A DNA stretch of 6,224 nucleotides. Origin: Candidatus Cloacimonadota bacterium. GTDB taxonomy: Bacteria; Cloacimonadota; Cloacimonadia; Cloacimonadales; TCS61. The notes below the pieces were generated by a model. That model searched no databases. It was not told the origin of the DNA and worked only from the letters and a program-made list of their open reading frames with translations. Of this stretch, positions 1 through 5,757 are shown in pieces. The first letter of the stretch is position 1; the number at the start of each line of letters is the position of its first letter. A program made the translations under genes and the position numbers. The stretch lies in assembly GCA_030667725.1 (NCBI GenBank), contig DAOUVH010000060.1, positions 1 to 6,224 on the forward strand, read 5' to 3'.

Positions 1-1836
1 TGTTACTTTTTTCAATGATCTTATCAATTTATCTTTTTTCTCTTTTTTATCAGATTGTTTTATCTCCTTAATTTCCAGGTTCAGTTCTTTCTGCATAGAA
101 GTAAGGAATTCACGGGCATCCCGCAAAGATCTCTTTTTTATCTCTTTTTTGTCTTTTTCTAAAACTTCGATTTGAGTTTGATGTTCGGAGATCTTCTGAT
201 TTAAAAGTGCCGTTTTTAATTCAAATTGATACAATTGACGTGACAGAGACTTCTTTTCTTCCGACATTTTTTTTATCAATTCAGTTAATTCCACATTTTG
301 TTTACCGGTTAATTTTTGGGCTCTTTCAATGAGATTGTTTTTCAATCCTAACCTGGAAGCCACTTCTATGGCAAAACTGTTTCCGGGTAAACCCAGTTTG
401 AATTGATAAGTTGGTTTGTGTTTGTCAGGATCAAATTGCATTGCAGTATTTATGCATTTTTCATGTTTCTCTGCAAAAACCTTAAGTGATGTATAATGTG
501 TACTGATCACCCCTACCGCATTTTTTTCTGCCAGGTCTTCTAAAATAGCCTGTGCTAAAGCTGATCCCTGTTCGGGATCTGTTGCAGCACCGATCTCATC
601 AATCAGAACCAGTATTTTCGAGTTAGTATTTTCTGTCATTTCTCTGATGTTCTTAATGTGAGAAGAGAATGTACTTAAGGCATTTTCAAGCGACTGGCTG
701 TCTCCGATATCAGCAAAAACAAAATCAAATGAGCCGATAATGCTGGAAGAATCGGCCGGGATTGGTAAACCTGATTTTGCCATTAATGTAAGCAATCCCA
801 CAGTTTTTAGTGTTACTGTTTTCCCACCGGTATTAGGACCTGAGACCAGCAACAGATTATAATCATATCCAAGCTCCAGATCAAATGGGATCACATCTTC
901 AAATTCTTCAAAGGTAAGTATAAGAAGCGGATGTCTGGCATTCTTCAATTTAATTTGAGACTTCTCTGAAAGTACTGGTTTTTCTGCTCTAAGTTTGTTA
1001 GCAAATCTGGCGGAAGCAAAGAAAAAATCCAATTCCTGAAGATATATTATTTCTTTCAATAATTCACTTTTATGCTCAAGGATCATTGCTGTATATTCTT
1101 TAAATATTCGGAAGATCTCCTGTTTTTCTTCGCTGGATACAAGTTCGAGATCATTATTTAATCCAACGATCTCTTGAGGTTCCATATAAATTGAAGACTT
1201 GCTGGAAGACCGTCCATGAACGATTCCGGATACAAATGGGGATGCTCCCTCTTTTATGGGAATTACATATCTTCCATCACGCTGCGTAACAATATTATCG
1301 TGCATGAATTTACTGGCAGAAAGCGATTCAACTTTTTTATTAAGTGTGGAAACCAGGTTTTTTCTTACTTGCTTCTTTCTTCTGCGAATTGAAGCAAGAG
1401 CAGATGATGCAGTATCCTTAACTTCACCGTCACTTTCAAATATCTGTTTAAACCTGATCTCAATATCTTCAAGAGGAATTATCCTGTTAACGAATTTTAT
1501 ATACTCAGGATGATCATTCAGATCTTCAGTATTCTTTGATATCTGATTTGCAGTTGAAACATTAAAATATATTTGTTGAAATTCTTCAAAGTTATAAGTT
1601 TGATGTTTCTGTTTTTTAATGAGATCTTCAATATCTGAAATATGTTCGAAATTGTGAGATATGCCTTTTCTTAATAAAATTTGAATTTCTGAAGTAAGCT
1701 CAAGTTTATGGTTCATATCTGCAATATCATGCATTGGCTGTAGATCTAATGCCATTTTACTTCCCAGCATGGAATGACATTCCTGTGCAAGGATATCTTT
1801 GATCTTATTATACTCAAGCTGCTTATGTGAATTCAT
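1..1836 (-). CDS. mutS2: Endonuclease MutS2 (partial, C-terminus beyond left edge)
   Basis: MutS2 is a cytosolic homodimeric MutS-family ATPase. Family knowledge links it to suppression of recombination and, in Bacillus, to rescue of collided ribosomes; which role applies here is not shown. The frame is open for 612 residues from the ATG to the window edge. Visible in order: an N-terminal core and lever region with motif QRDGRYVIPIKEG (185-197) and VHGRSSSKSSIYMEP (206-220), NARHPLL (299-305), Walker A GPNTGGKT (333-340), Walker B LVLIDEIG (409-416) followed by the MutS2-type AATDPEQGSALA, STHY (445-448), and GLPGNSFAIEVASRLGL (482-498). A Lys/Glu-rich, probably coiled-coil stretch (about 510-612) leads toward the missing part. 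MutS2 proteins are usually near 780 residues, so the C-terminal Smr nuclease domain lies outside the window and cannot be confirmed. The start directly follows the cvpA stop (TAAATG) with no good SD, which suggests translational coupling. Confidence 0.96.
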   Translation of the reverse strand, partial: MNSHKQLEYNKIKDILAQECHSMLGSKMALDLQPMHDIADMNHKLELTSEIQILLRKGISHNFEHISDIEDLIKKQKHQTYNFEEFQQIYFNVSTANQISKNTEDLNDHPEYIKFVNRIIPLEDIEIRFKQIFESDGEVKDTASSALASIRRRKKQVRKNLVSTLNKKVESLSASKFMHDNIVTQRDGRYVIPIKEGASPFVSGIVHGRSSSKSSIYMEPQEIVGLNNDLELVSSEEKQEIFRIFKEYTAMILEHKSELLKEIIYLQELDFFFASARFANKLRAEKPVLSEKSQIKLKNARHPLLILTFEEFEDVIPFDLELGYDYNLLLVSGPNTGGKTVTLKTVGLLTLMAKSGLPIPADSSSIIGSFDFVFADIGDSQSLENALSTFSSHIKNIREMTENTNSKILVLIDEIGAATDPEQGSALAQAILEDLAEKNAVGVISTHYTSLKVFAEKHEKCINTAMQFDPDKHKPTYQFKLGLPGNSFAIEVASRLGLKNNLIERAQKLTGKQNVELTELIKKMSEEKKSLSRQLYQFELKTALLNQKISEHQTQIEVLEKDKKEIKKRSLRDAREFLTSMQKELNLEIKEIKQSDKKEKKDKLIRSLKKVT

Positions 1837-2397
1837 TTATTCAGCTATCTTGTCATTGATCAGCTTCTCAATTTTTTCTGTGTTCTCATCAATATCCTTT
1901 CCTATGTTTTGCATTTTCTCTTTTAGTCCAGGATATTTCAATTCAATTTTGTCTGTAACTTTGCGAATATTCACTGTTATTTTAGAAGATGATGTAAAAT
2001 CACGTATATGTTCTTCGAAAGGTAACAGATTTAATAGCAGCAGAATTATGGCAATTATCAGCGTTCCGTTAAATACACCAAAGAGTGCTCCCAATAATCT
2101 ATCCAGCCATTTCAAATGAAGAAATTCGATAATCATCTTTATAACTTCAATAGTCACTTTTGCAATTAATATTATTGCTAGTGCAATTAGAATGTAAGAA
2201 AATGCAATTGCAATAAATTCACTAAAACCTAACCTTACAATAAGCACACCCTTAACGATATGCCCGGTTTTAGCAATCAGTATTACGATAATAAATAAGC
2301 TAAAAAGACTAATAATACTATTGATAAAACCTTTCTTGAGTCCGTGAAATAACAGAACTACAAGAAAGATACTGAGGATAATATCCAGAATATTCAT
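1837..2397 (-). CDS. cvpA: CvpA family inner-membrane protein
   Basis: This 186-residue protein matches the CvpA/YshB family, named for colicin V production in E. coli; its molecular function is unsettled. Four hydrophobic segments are visible at roughly residues 4-20, 25-48, 61-83 and 103-125. The family's conserved glycines appear as GLKKGF (19-24) after the first segment and DRLLGALFGVFNG (99-111) at the start of the fourth. A charged, soluble, Lys/Glu-rich tail (about 127-186) follows. The ATG has an SD AAAGGA (2404-2409) six bases upstream. The gene lies just beyond an intrinsic terminator and its stop codon touches the mutS2 start, so the two form one transcription and translation unit. 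A CvpA-type gene near mutS2 is also known in Bacillus (yshB, polX, mutSB), which supports the assignment. No polX-like gene is present here. The family call is firm; the exact role is unknown. Confidence 0.88.
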   Translation of the reverse strand: MNILDIILSIFLVVLLFHGLKKGFINSIISLFSLFIIVILIAKTGHIVKGVLIVRLGFSEFIAIAFSYILIALAIILIAKVTIEVIKMIIEFLHLKWLDRLLGALFGVFNGTLIIAIILLLLNLLPFEEHIRDFTSSSKITVNIRKVTDKIELKYPGLKEKMQNIGKDIDENTEKIEKLINDKIAE

Positions 2398-2433
2398 TTC
2401 CCATCCTTTGTTTTGATCAAACAGTTTTCAGAT

Positions 2434-2460
2434 AAAAAAGGGGAGATAACCTATCTCCCC
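2434..2460 (-). terminator. Intrinsic terminator between yqeY and cvpA
   Basis: A perfect 9-bp inverted repeat, GGGGAGATA (2440-2448) and TATCTCCCC (2452-2460), with a 3-nt loop, is followed on the minus strand by six T (complement of A at 2434-2439). The plus strand has no T-run after the hairpin, so it acts on leftward transcripts. It stands 31 nt after the yqeY stop and 36 nt before the cvpA ATG, inside a same-strand gene cluster. It should end most rpsU-yqeY transcripts and let only readthrough, or a separate promoter, express cvpA-mutS2. Confidence 0.9.
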
Positions 2461-2491
2461 ACAAAATAATATGAACTTTATTGATTATGAA

Positions 2492-2932
2492 TCAGCTTTG
2501 CAATTCTCTTCTAACAATTGCACTTAAGGTTTTCCCATCTACGTTGCTGCCGAGTTTCTCTTTGAGATACTTCATTACAAATCCCATATCCTGCATCGAC
2601 TCAGCATTAAGATGAGCAATTGCTTCGCTGACCTCTTTTTCTAATTCAGCTTCAGAGAGTTTTTCCGGTAAATAAACATTAATGATCTCAATCTCTCTAT
2701 TCTCGATCTCTGCAAGTTCAGGACGTCCACCCTGTATATAAAGTTCAGCTGCCTGCTTTCGCTGCTTTACCTGAATATTGAATACAGAAACAATCTCTTC
2801 ATCAGAAAGCTCTTTCTTTTTTTCCAGCTTTTGATATTGAACTGCAGATTTCAAAGCACGAAGAACTTGTAATTTGTCTTTGTCCTTCTCTTGCATTGCT
2901 TTTTTTAAATCAATATTAATTCGTGTGAGCAT
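2492..2932 (-). CDS. yqeY: YqeY family protein (GatB/YqeY domain)
   Basis: This 146-residue cytosolic protein corresponds in length and sequence to YqeY, a small all-helical protein resembling the C-terminal tail of GatB, the tRNA-binding subunit of the Asp/Glu-tRNA amidotransferase. Its own biochemical role is not established. Family-like features are the start RINIDLKKAMQEKDKDKL, LRALKSAVQ (24-32), QRKQAAELYIQGGRPELAE (57-75), YLPEKLSE (87-94), and a C-terminal half with DMGFVMKYLKEKLG (115-128) and DGKTLSAIVRREL (132-144). The ATG lies 4 nt after the rpsU stop (TAAAGATATG) with no convincing SD, so translation probably depends on ribosomes finishing rpsU. The rpsU-yqeY pairing is widely conserved, including in Bacillus, and suggests a link to translation. 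A strong terminator follows. Confidence 0.93.
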   Translation of the reverse strand: MLTRINIDLKKAMQEKDKDKLQVLRALKSAVQYQKLEKKKELSDEEIVSVFNIQVKQRKQAAELYIQGGRPELAEIENREIEIINVYLPEKLSEAELEKEVSEAIAHLNAESMQDMGFVMKYLKEKLGSNVDGKTLSAIVRRELQS

Positions 2933-2936
2933 ATCT

Positions 2937-3140
2937 TTATGAAAAACGTCTCTGTTTTCTAAGACGTTTCATAGCCTTTCTTACTTGCTCGTTCTTCTCT
3001 TTTTTGCGAACTACACTTGGCTTTTCATAATATTTATTCTTCTTAACATCAGATAAAAGACCAGCTCTTTCGCAAGACTTTTTGAATCTTCTGAGGAGTA
3101 CCTGAAAAGATTCACCACTTTTAGCAACAACTTTAGGCAA
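2937..3140 (-). CDS. rpsU: 30S ribosomal protein bS21 (TTG start)
   Basis: bS21 sits near the anti-Shine-Dalgarno end of 16S rRNA on the 30S subunit and assists initiation. Translated from TTG at 3140 the product is 67 residues, a usual length for the family: PKVVAKSGESFQVLLRRFKK (2-21), then CERAGLLSDVKKNKYYEKPS (23-42), with a strongly basic C-terminal helix ending RKAMKRLRKQRRFS. The frame stays open upstream to an ATG at 3218 (93 residues), but that extra segment (MNIFRLDRISKTQNFEF...) does not look like bS21. It would also overlap the best promoter candidate and has no comparable SD, whereas TTG has AAAAGGGGGGTGA 5 nt upstream. An in-frame GTG at 3149 sits inside that SD and is less likely. 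It is first in the leftward cluster, with yqeY 4 nt downstream. Product identity is near certain; the start is inferred. Confidence 0.93.
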   Translation of the reverse strand: MPKVVAKSGESFQVLLRRFKKSCERAGLLSDVKKNKYYEKPSVVRKKEKNEQVRKAMKRLRKQRRFS

Positions 3141-3158
3141 AGAAATCACCCCCCTTTT
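3138..3158 (-). promoter_or_regulatory. Extended Shine-Dalgarno deciding the rpsU TTG start
   Basis: On the minus strand AAAAGGGGGGTGA (3158 to 3146) closely follows the full anti-SD complement AAGGAGGTGA, with one G in place of A. It precedes the TTG start (3140-3138) by five bases. It is the longest SD in the window; the other genes show only 5-6 base versions or none. It argues for the TTG start over the upstream ATG, and may matter for bS21 autoregulation. Confidence 0.75.
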
Positions 3159-3173
3159 GTTTATGTGAAATTC

Positions 3174-3202
3174 AAAATTCTGAGTCTTACTTATCCTGTC
3201 AA
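3174..3202 (-). promoter_or_regulatory. Candidate promoter for rpsU-yqeY
   Basis: A perfect -35 TTGACA (3202 to 3197) is followed after 17 nt by AATTTT (3179 to 3174), a weak -10 with three of six consensus bases. Very AT-rich DNA (about 3205-3240) lies just upstream and could act as an UP element. Transcription would start near 3167, giving a leader of about 25-30 nt before the TTG start. The -35 is convincing, the -10 is not. Confidence 0.4.
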
Positions 3203-3242
3203 GCCTAAATATATTCATATTAATAATTTATATATATAATTT

Positions 3243-3259
3243 GAGGATAGTCTATACTC
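3243..3259. repeat. 17-bp near-perfect palindrome in the rpsU/ppiD-like divergent region
   Basis: GAGGATAG (3243-3250), a central T, and CTATACTC (3252-3259) form an inverted repeat with seven of eight pairs matching. It lies about 40 bp upstream of the candidate rpsU -35 and about 140 bp before the isomerase start. Size and symmetry fit an operator for a dimeric regulator, but there is no second copy in the window and chance occurrence is possible. Confidence 0.35.
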
Positions 3260-3270
3260 TCTGCTCTTTT

Positions 3271-3327
3271 AAGCTTTTTGGAAGTACATTTAGCTTACTT
3301 AATTTATTGATTTCCAAAAAAAAGCTT
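3271..3327. repeat. Long imperfect inverted repeat with nested hairpin
   Basis: AAGCTTTTTGGAA (3271-3283) pairs with TTCCAAAAAAAAGCTT (3312-3327), apart from a 3-base excess of A in the right arm. Inside it, AAGTA (3282-3286) and TACTT (3296-3300) form a second small stem. Neither strand has a terminator-like T-run directly after the outer stem. It could be a leader structure of the plus-strand isomerase mRNA or part of a divergent control region. No gene is visible in 3219-3398; the rest of that stretch is AT-rich with no clear promoter for the plus-strand gene. Confidence 0.35.
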
Positions 3328-3398
3328 GAATAAATATCAGAGATTTTAGTTATTGCACAAAATAAAAAAATACATGAAACATATTTGGAGGAAGTAGA

Positions 3399-5174
3399 AT
3401 GTTAGAAGGACTTAGAAGGCACGCATCGTGGATAGTAATTGTGATCGCTGCTGTTTTTATTCTCTCAATGGCAATTGGTGGAATTAGCAGTATATTCATT
3501 ACAAAACCATTTGTGGGTAGTATTGCAGGTGAAAAGATCTATCCGAATGATTTTAGTGAATATTTACAAAATGCTTATGCTGGTTATGCACAGGAAAACC
3601 CCGACAAAGAAATTGATGAACAAACTGCAAAACAACTGAATGATCAAACATGGAACCAACTTGTTCAACAGATACTATTTGATAAAGCAGTAAAAAAACG
3701 TCGGATTAAAATTACTGATGATGACGTTATTGAAGGATTAAAGAATCCACCAGAGGATATTACATCCATTCCTCAATTCCAGACCGATGAAGAATTTGAT
3801 TATTCAAAATATGAAGCACTTCTTTTGGAAAATCCTGAGTTTGCTAACTGGCTGGAAAGCCGTATCAGGGGAACTCTCCCATATCAAAGACTCTATGATG
3901 ATGTGAAATTAGAAGTTACAGTTACAATTGAAGAAGTTGAACAACAGTACATCGATGACAATAACCTTGCTGATGCAGATATATTATTCTTTAATCCGAA
4001 CAAGATAAAAGAGGTTGAAGTTACGGACGAAGATCTGCAAACATATTACGAAGAAAACAAAGAAGATTATAAAAAAGATCCTGCCAAGAAACTTAAATAT
4101 GTAACTATTAATCTTGAACCAAGTGAAGCTGATAAAAAAATTGTGAAAACAAAAGTTGATTCAATATACAATCTTGCAGTTAGCGGTGAAGATTTTGCTG
4201 AACTCGCCAGAAATTATTCTGAAGGTCCTTCCGCACCTCAAGGTGGAGATCTTGGTTATTTCAGTAAAGGAAAAATGGTTCCCGCTTTTGAAGAAGCAGC
4301 ATTCCAATTAAACATAGGTGAGATCGGTGAGCCTGTTCAAAGCAGATTTGGCTGGCACATTATTAAGCTTTATGATAAGCGAACAAAAGACGACGTTGAA
4401 GAGATCCAAGCAAGCCATATACTCCTGAAAGAAGAAGCTTCTGAGGCAACAAAAGAGAATCTGGAAGTTCTGGCAAACGATCTTTATGAGAATGCAAACA
4501 ATACTAATTTGGAAAAAGCAGCTGAAGATCTTGCTTATGAGATCAAAGAGACGACTGAGATTTACGAATCATCGCAATATATTGGTGGTATTGGCAAAAA
4601 TGAAGAACTTATTAAATTCGCTTTTAACAACAAAGTGGGGCAACTTAATGAACCAATCCTGAAAGAAGATGGTAACTATATTCTCTGCGAAGTATCATTT
4701 ACAATTGGTGAGCATTATCAAGAATTTGAAGATGTTAGAAGTAGAATAGAGAACTCAGTTAAGAAAGAGAAGAAAAAAGAGATCTCACAAACAAATGCTC
4801 TTGAATTTATTAATAAATATGATACAGCAGATTATATGAAAAATGCTGAAGCAGAAGGATATGAAGTTGTTGAAGCATTGAATGTAAAAATTGATAACAC
4901 ATTCAAAATAATCGGTAAAGACGAAGTTCTAAATGAAGCTATTCTTGCCAAAGAAGCCGGAGAACACACCGATATTATCAATGGTGACAGAGCTTCCTAT
5001 ATTGCATTTGTAAAAGTTCGTACACAACCGGATATGGATAAATTTGAAAAAGAACAAGAAAAACTCATGGAAGAAGCTCAAACAGCAGCTGAAAATGAGC
5101 ACTTGAATGAATGGTTTGAGAAATTGAAAGAAGATGCAGATATTATTGATAATAGAAATGATTACTATAATTAG
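3399..5174 (+). CDS. Membrane-anchored SurA/PpiD-like peptidyl-prolyl isomerase (periplasmic chaperone)
   Basis: By family, such proteins assist folding of secreted and outer-membrane proteins outside the inner membrane. The 591 residues begin with a short basic cytoplasmic end (RRH, 6-8) and one hydrophobic anchor (about 11-33), with no cleavable signal visible. Next comes a SurA-type N-terminal chaperone region (about 36-210), whose GEKIYPNDFSEYLQNA (44-59) resembles the family's typical start. The first parvulin domain spans about 230-328, with GEDFAELARNYSEGPSAPQG (263-282), GGDLGYFSKGKMVPAFEEAAF (282-302) and GWHIIKL (318-324). A second, degenerate one follows, starting ASHILLKEEA (338-347) and ending near 432. 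The tail is acidic and helical. Length and layout resemble E. coli PpiD (about 620 residues). The SD GGAGG (3387-3391) is 7 nt before the ATG. It is a single-gene unit ended by the terminator at 5200-5230. Alternative label: SurA N-terminal domain protein. Isomerase activity is not assured, see findings. Confidence 0.9.
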   Translation: MLEGLRRHASWIVIVIAAVFILSMAIGGISSIFITKPFVGSIAGEKIYPNDFSEYLQNAYAGYAQENPDKEIDEQTAKQLNDQTWNQLVQQILFDKAVKKRRIKITDDDVIEGLKNPPEDITSIPQFQTDEEFDYSKYEALLLENPEFANWLESRIRGTLPYQRLYDDVKLEVTVTIEEVEQQYIDDNNLADADILFFNPNKIKEVEVTDEDLQTYYEENKEDYKKDPAKKLKYVTINLEPSEADKKIVKTKVDSIYNLAVSGEDFAELARNYSEGPSAPQGGDLGYFSKGKMVPAFEEAAFQLNIGEIGEPVQSRFGWHIIKLYDKRTKDDVEEIQASHILLKEEASEATKENLEVLANDLYENANNTNLEKAAEDLAYEIKETTEIYESSQYIGGIGKNEELIKFAFNNKVGQLNEPILKEDGNYILCEVSFTIGEHYQEFEDVRSRIENSVKKEKKKEISQTNALEFINKYDTADYMKNAEAEGYEVVEALNVKIDNTFKIIGKDEVLNEAILAKEAGEHTDIINGDRASYIAFVKVRTQPDMDKFEKEQEKLMEEAQTAAENEHLNEWFEKLKEDADIIDNRNDYYN

Positions 5175-5199
5175 AATTTTCTGAAATTAACTAGTATTT

Positions 5200-5230
5200 A
5201 AAAGGCGGTTTTGTATAATCCGCCTTTTTT
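5200..5230. terminator. Bidirectional intrinsic terminator between the isomerase gene and cdd
   Basis: AAAAGGCGG (5200-5208) pairs with CCGCCTTTT (5220-5228) around an 11-nt loop. The plus strand has six T (5225-5230) directly after the GC stem, a good terminator for the isomerase gene, which stops 25 nt earlier. On the minus strand the same hairpin is followed by TTTTAAAT, a weaker T-run that can end the convergent cdd transcript. The cdd stop codon (5231-5229) overlaps the T-run. Confidence 0.88.
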
Positions 5231-5609
5231 ATTTATCTAAATTAAAACTATGTGGTAATAATTCTGCTATATTTGTCTCAAGCTCATCGGTTAAAGAAAC
5301 AACTGTGATCTTAAGATCGGATGAAAATTCTGAGATAACCTGACGACAAGCTCCACATGGATAAAATAATTCATCTGTATTAGAAAAGATCACCAGCTCA
5401 GTAAAATTTGTCTCACCTTCGGAAACAGCTTTGAATATAGCTGTTCTTTCTGCACAGTTTGTTAAACCGTAAGATGAATTTTCAACATTGCAACCTGTAA
5501 ATATTTTCCCGGATTTGGTAAGTAATGCAGCTCCAACCTGAAACCCGGAATATGGAACATAAGCATTTTCTGATACTTTTTTCGCTGCTTCAATTAATTT
5601 TTGTTTCAT
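5229..5609 (-). CDS. cdd: Cytidine deaminase
   Basis: Cdd converts cytidine and deoxycytidine to uridine and deoxyuridine with release of ammonia, in cytosolic pyrimidine salvage. The 126 residues match the short, usually homotetrameric zinc form (Bacillus Cdd is about 136). Visible motifs are YSGFQVGAA (20-28), the substrate-binding CNVENSSYGLT (40-50), the catalytic CAERTAIFKA (52-61) with zinc ligand Cys52 and proton-shuttle Glu54, and PCGACRQ (84-90) with zinc ligands Cys85 and Cys88. All key residues are present, so it should be active. The ATG has the SD AGGAG (5616-5620) six bases upstream. It is a monocistronic, convergent neighbour of the isomerase gene and diverges from the TrpF-like gene. 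No other nucleoside-salvage gene is visible beside it. Confidence 0.97.
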   Translation of the reverse strand: MKQKLIEAAKKVSENAYVPYSGFQVGAALLTKSGKIFTGCNVENSSYGLTNCAERTAIFKAVSEGETNFTELVIFSNTDELFYPCGACRQVISEFSSDLKITVVSLTDELETNIAELLPHSFNLDK

Positions 5610-5654
5610 TGCTATCTCCTTTTTCTACTACCAAAACCAGTTTTTCATTGAAGA

Positions 5655-5660
5655 ATTGTA
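5655..5660 (-). promoter_or_regulatory. Possible -10 element for cdd
   Basis: TACAAT on the minus strand (5660 to 5655) matches five of six -10 consensus bases and would give a leader of about 40 nt to the cdd ATG. The sequence 16-18 nt upstream (TTTTCT or neighbours) is a poor -35. The surrounding DNA is AT-rich, so chance matches are likely. Confidence 0.27.
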
Positions 5661-5702
5661 AAGTGATTTTTTTAGAAAGAAAATAAAATAATAACAAATA
5701 TT

Positions 5703-5738
5703 TTGACATTTTGAGCTATAATTTCATTTATATTTTTG
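5703..5738 (+). promoter_or_regulatory. Promoter region of the TrpF-like gene
   Basis: A perfect TTGACA (5703-5708) and a perfect TATAAT (5717-5722) both occur, but only 8 nt apart, so they cannot serve as one standard promoter. TTGACA could pair with TATATT (5729-5734, 20-nt spacer). TATAAT could work with no recognisable -35. TATTTTTG (5731-5738) also fits the TAnnTTTG -7 element of Bacteroidota promoters, with TTG at 5711-5713 17 nt before it. Some promoter is very likely here; which elements are used is open. Confidence 0.5.
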
Positions 5739-5757
5739 TAGAAAATGGGGAGAAATC

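Noticed and set aside
1256..1513. Plus-strand open frame of 85 codons
   Set aside because: It lies wholly antisense to mutS2, whose frame carries clear family motifs here (QRDGRYVIPIKEG and the flanking core). Its product is low-complexity and unlike any family I know, and it has no SD.
1799..2119. Plus-strand open frame of 106 codons
   Set aside because: It is antisense to the start of mutS2 and the C-terminal half of cvpA. The Ser/Phe/Ile-rich product is what the complement of a hydrophobic, Lys/Glu-rich gene gives.
3147..3149. In-frame GTG as an alternative rpsU start
   Set aside because: It sits within the extended SD itself, leaving no usable spacing; the TTG nine bases later has normal spacing and gives the family-like N-terminus.
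3326..3354. Possible plus-strand promoter TTGAAT (3326-3331) with GTTATT (3349-3354) for the chaperone gene
   Set aside because: The -10 is poor and the DNA is so AT-rich that several equally weak pairs exist; none stands out enough to annotate.
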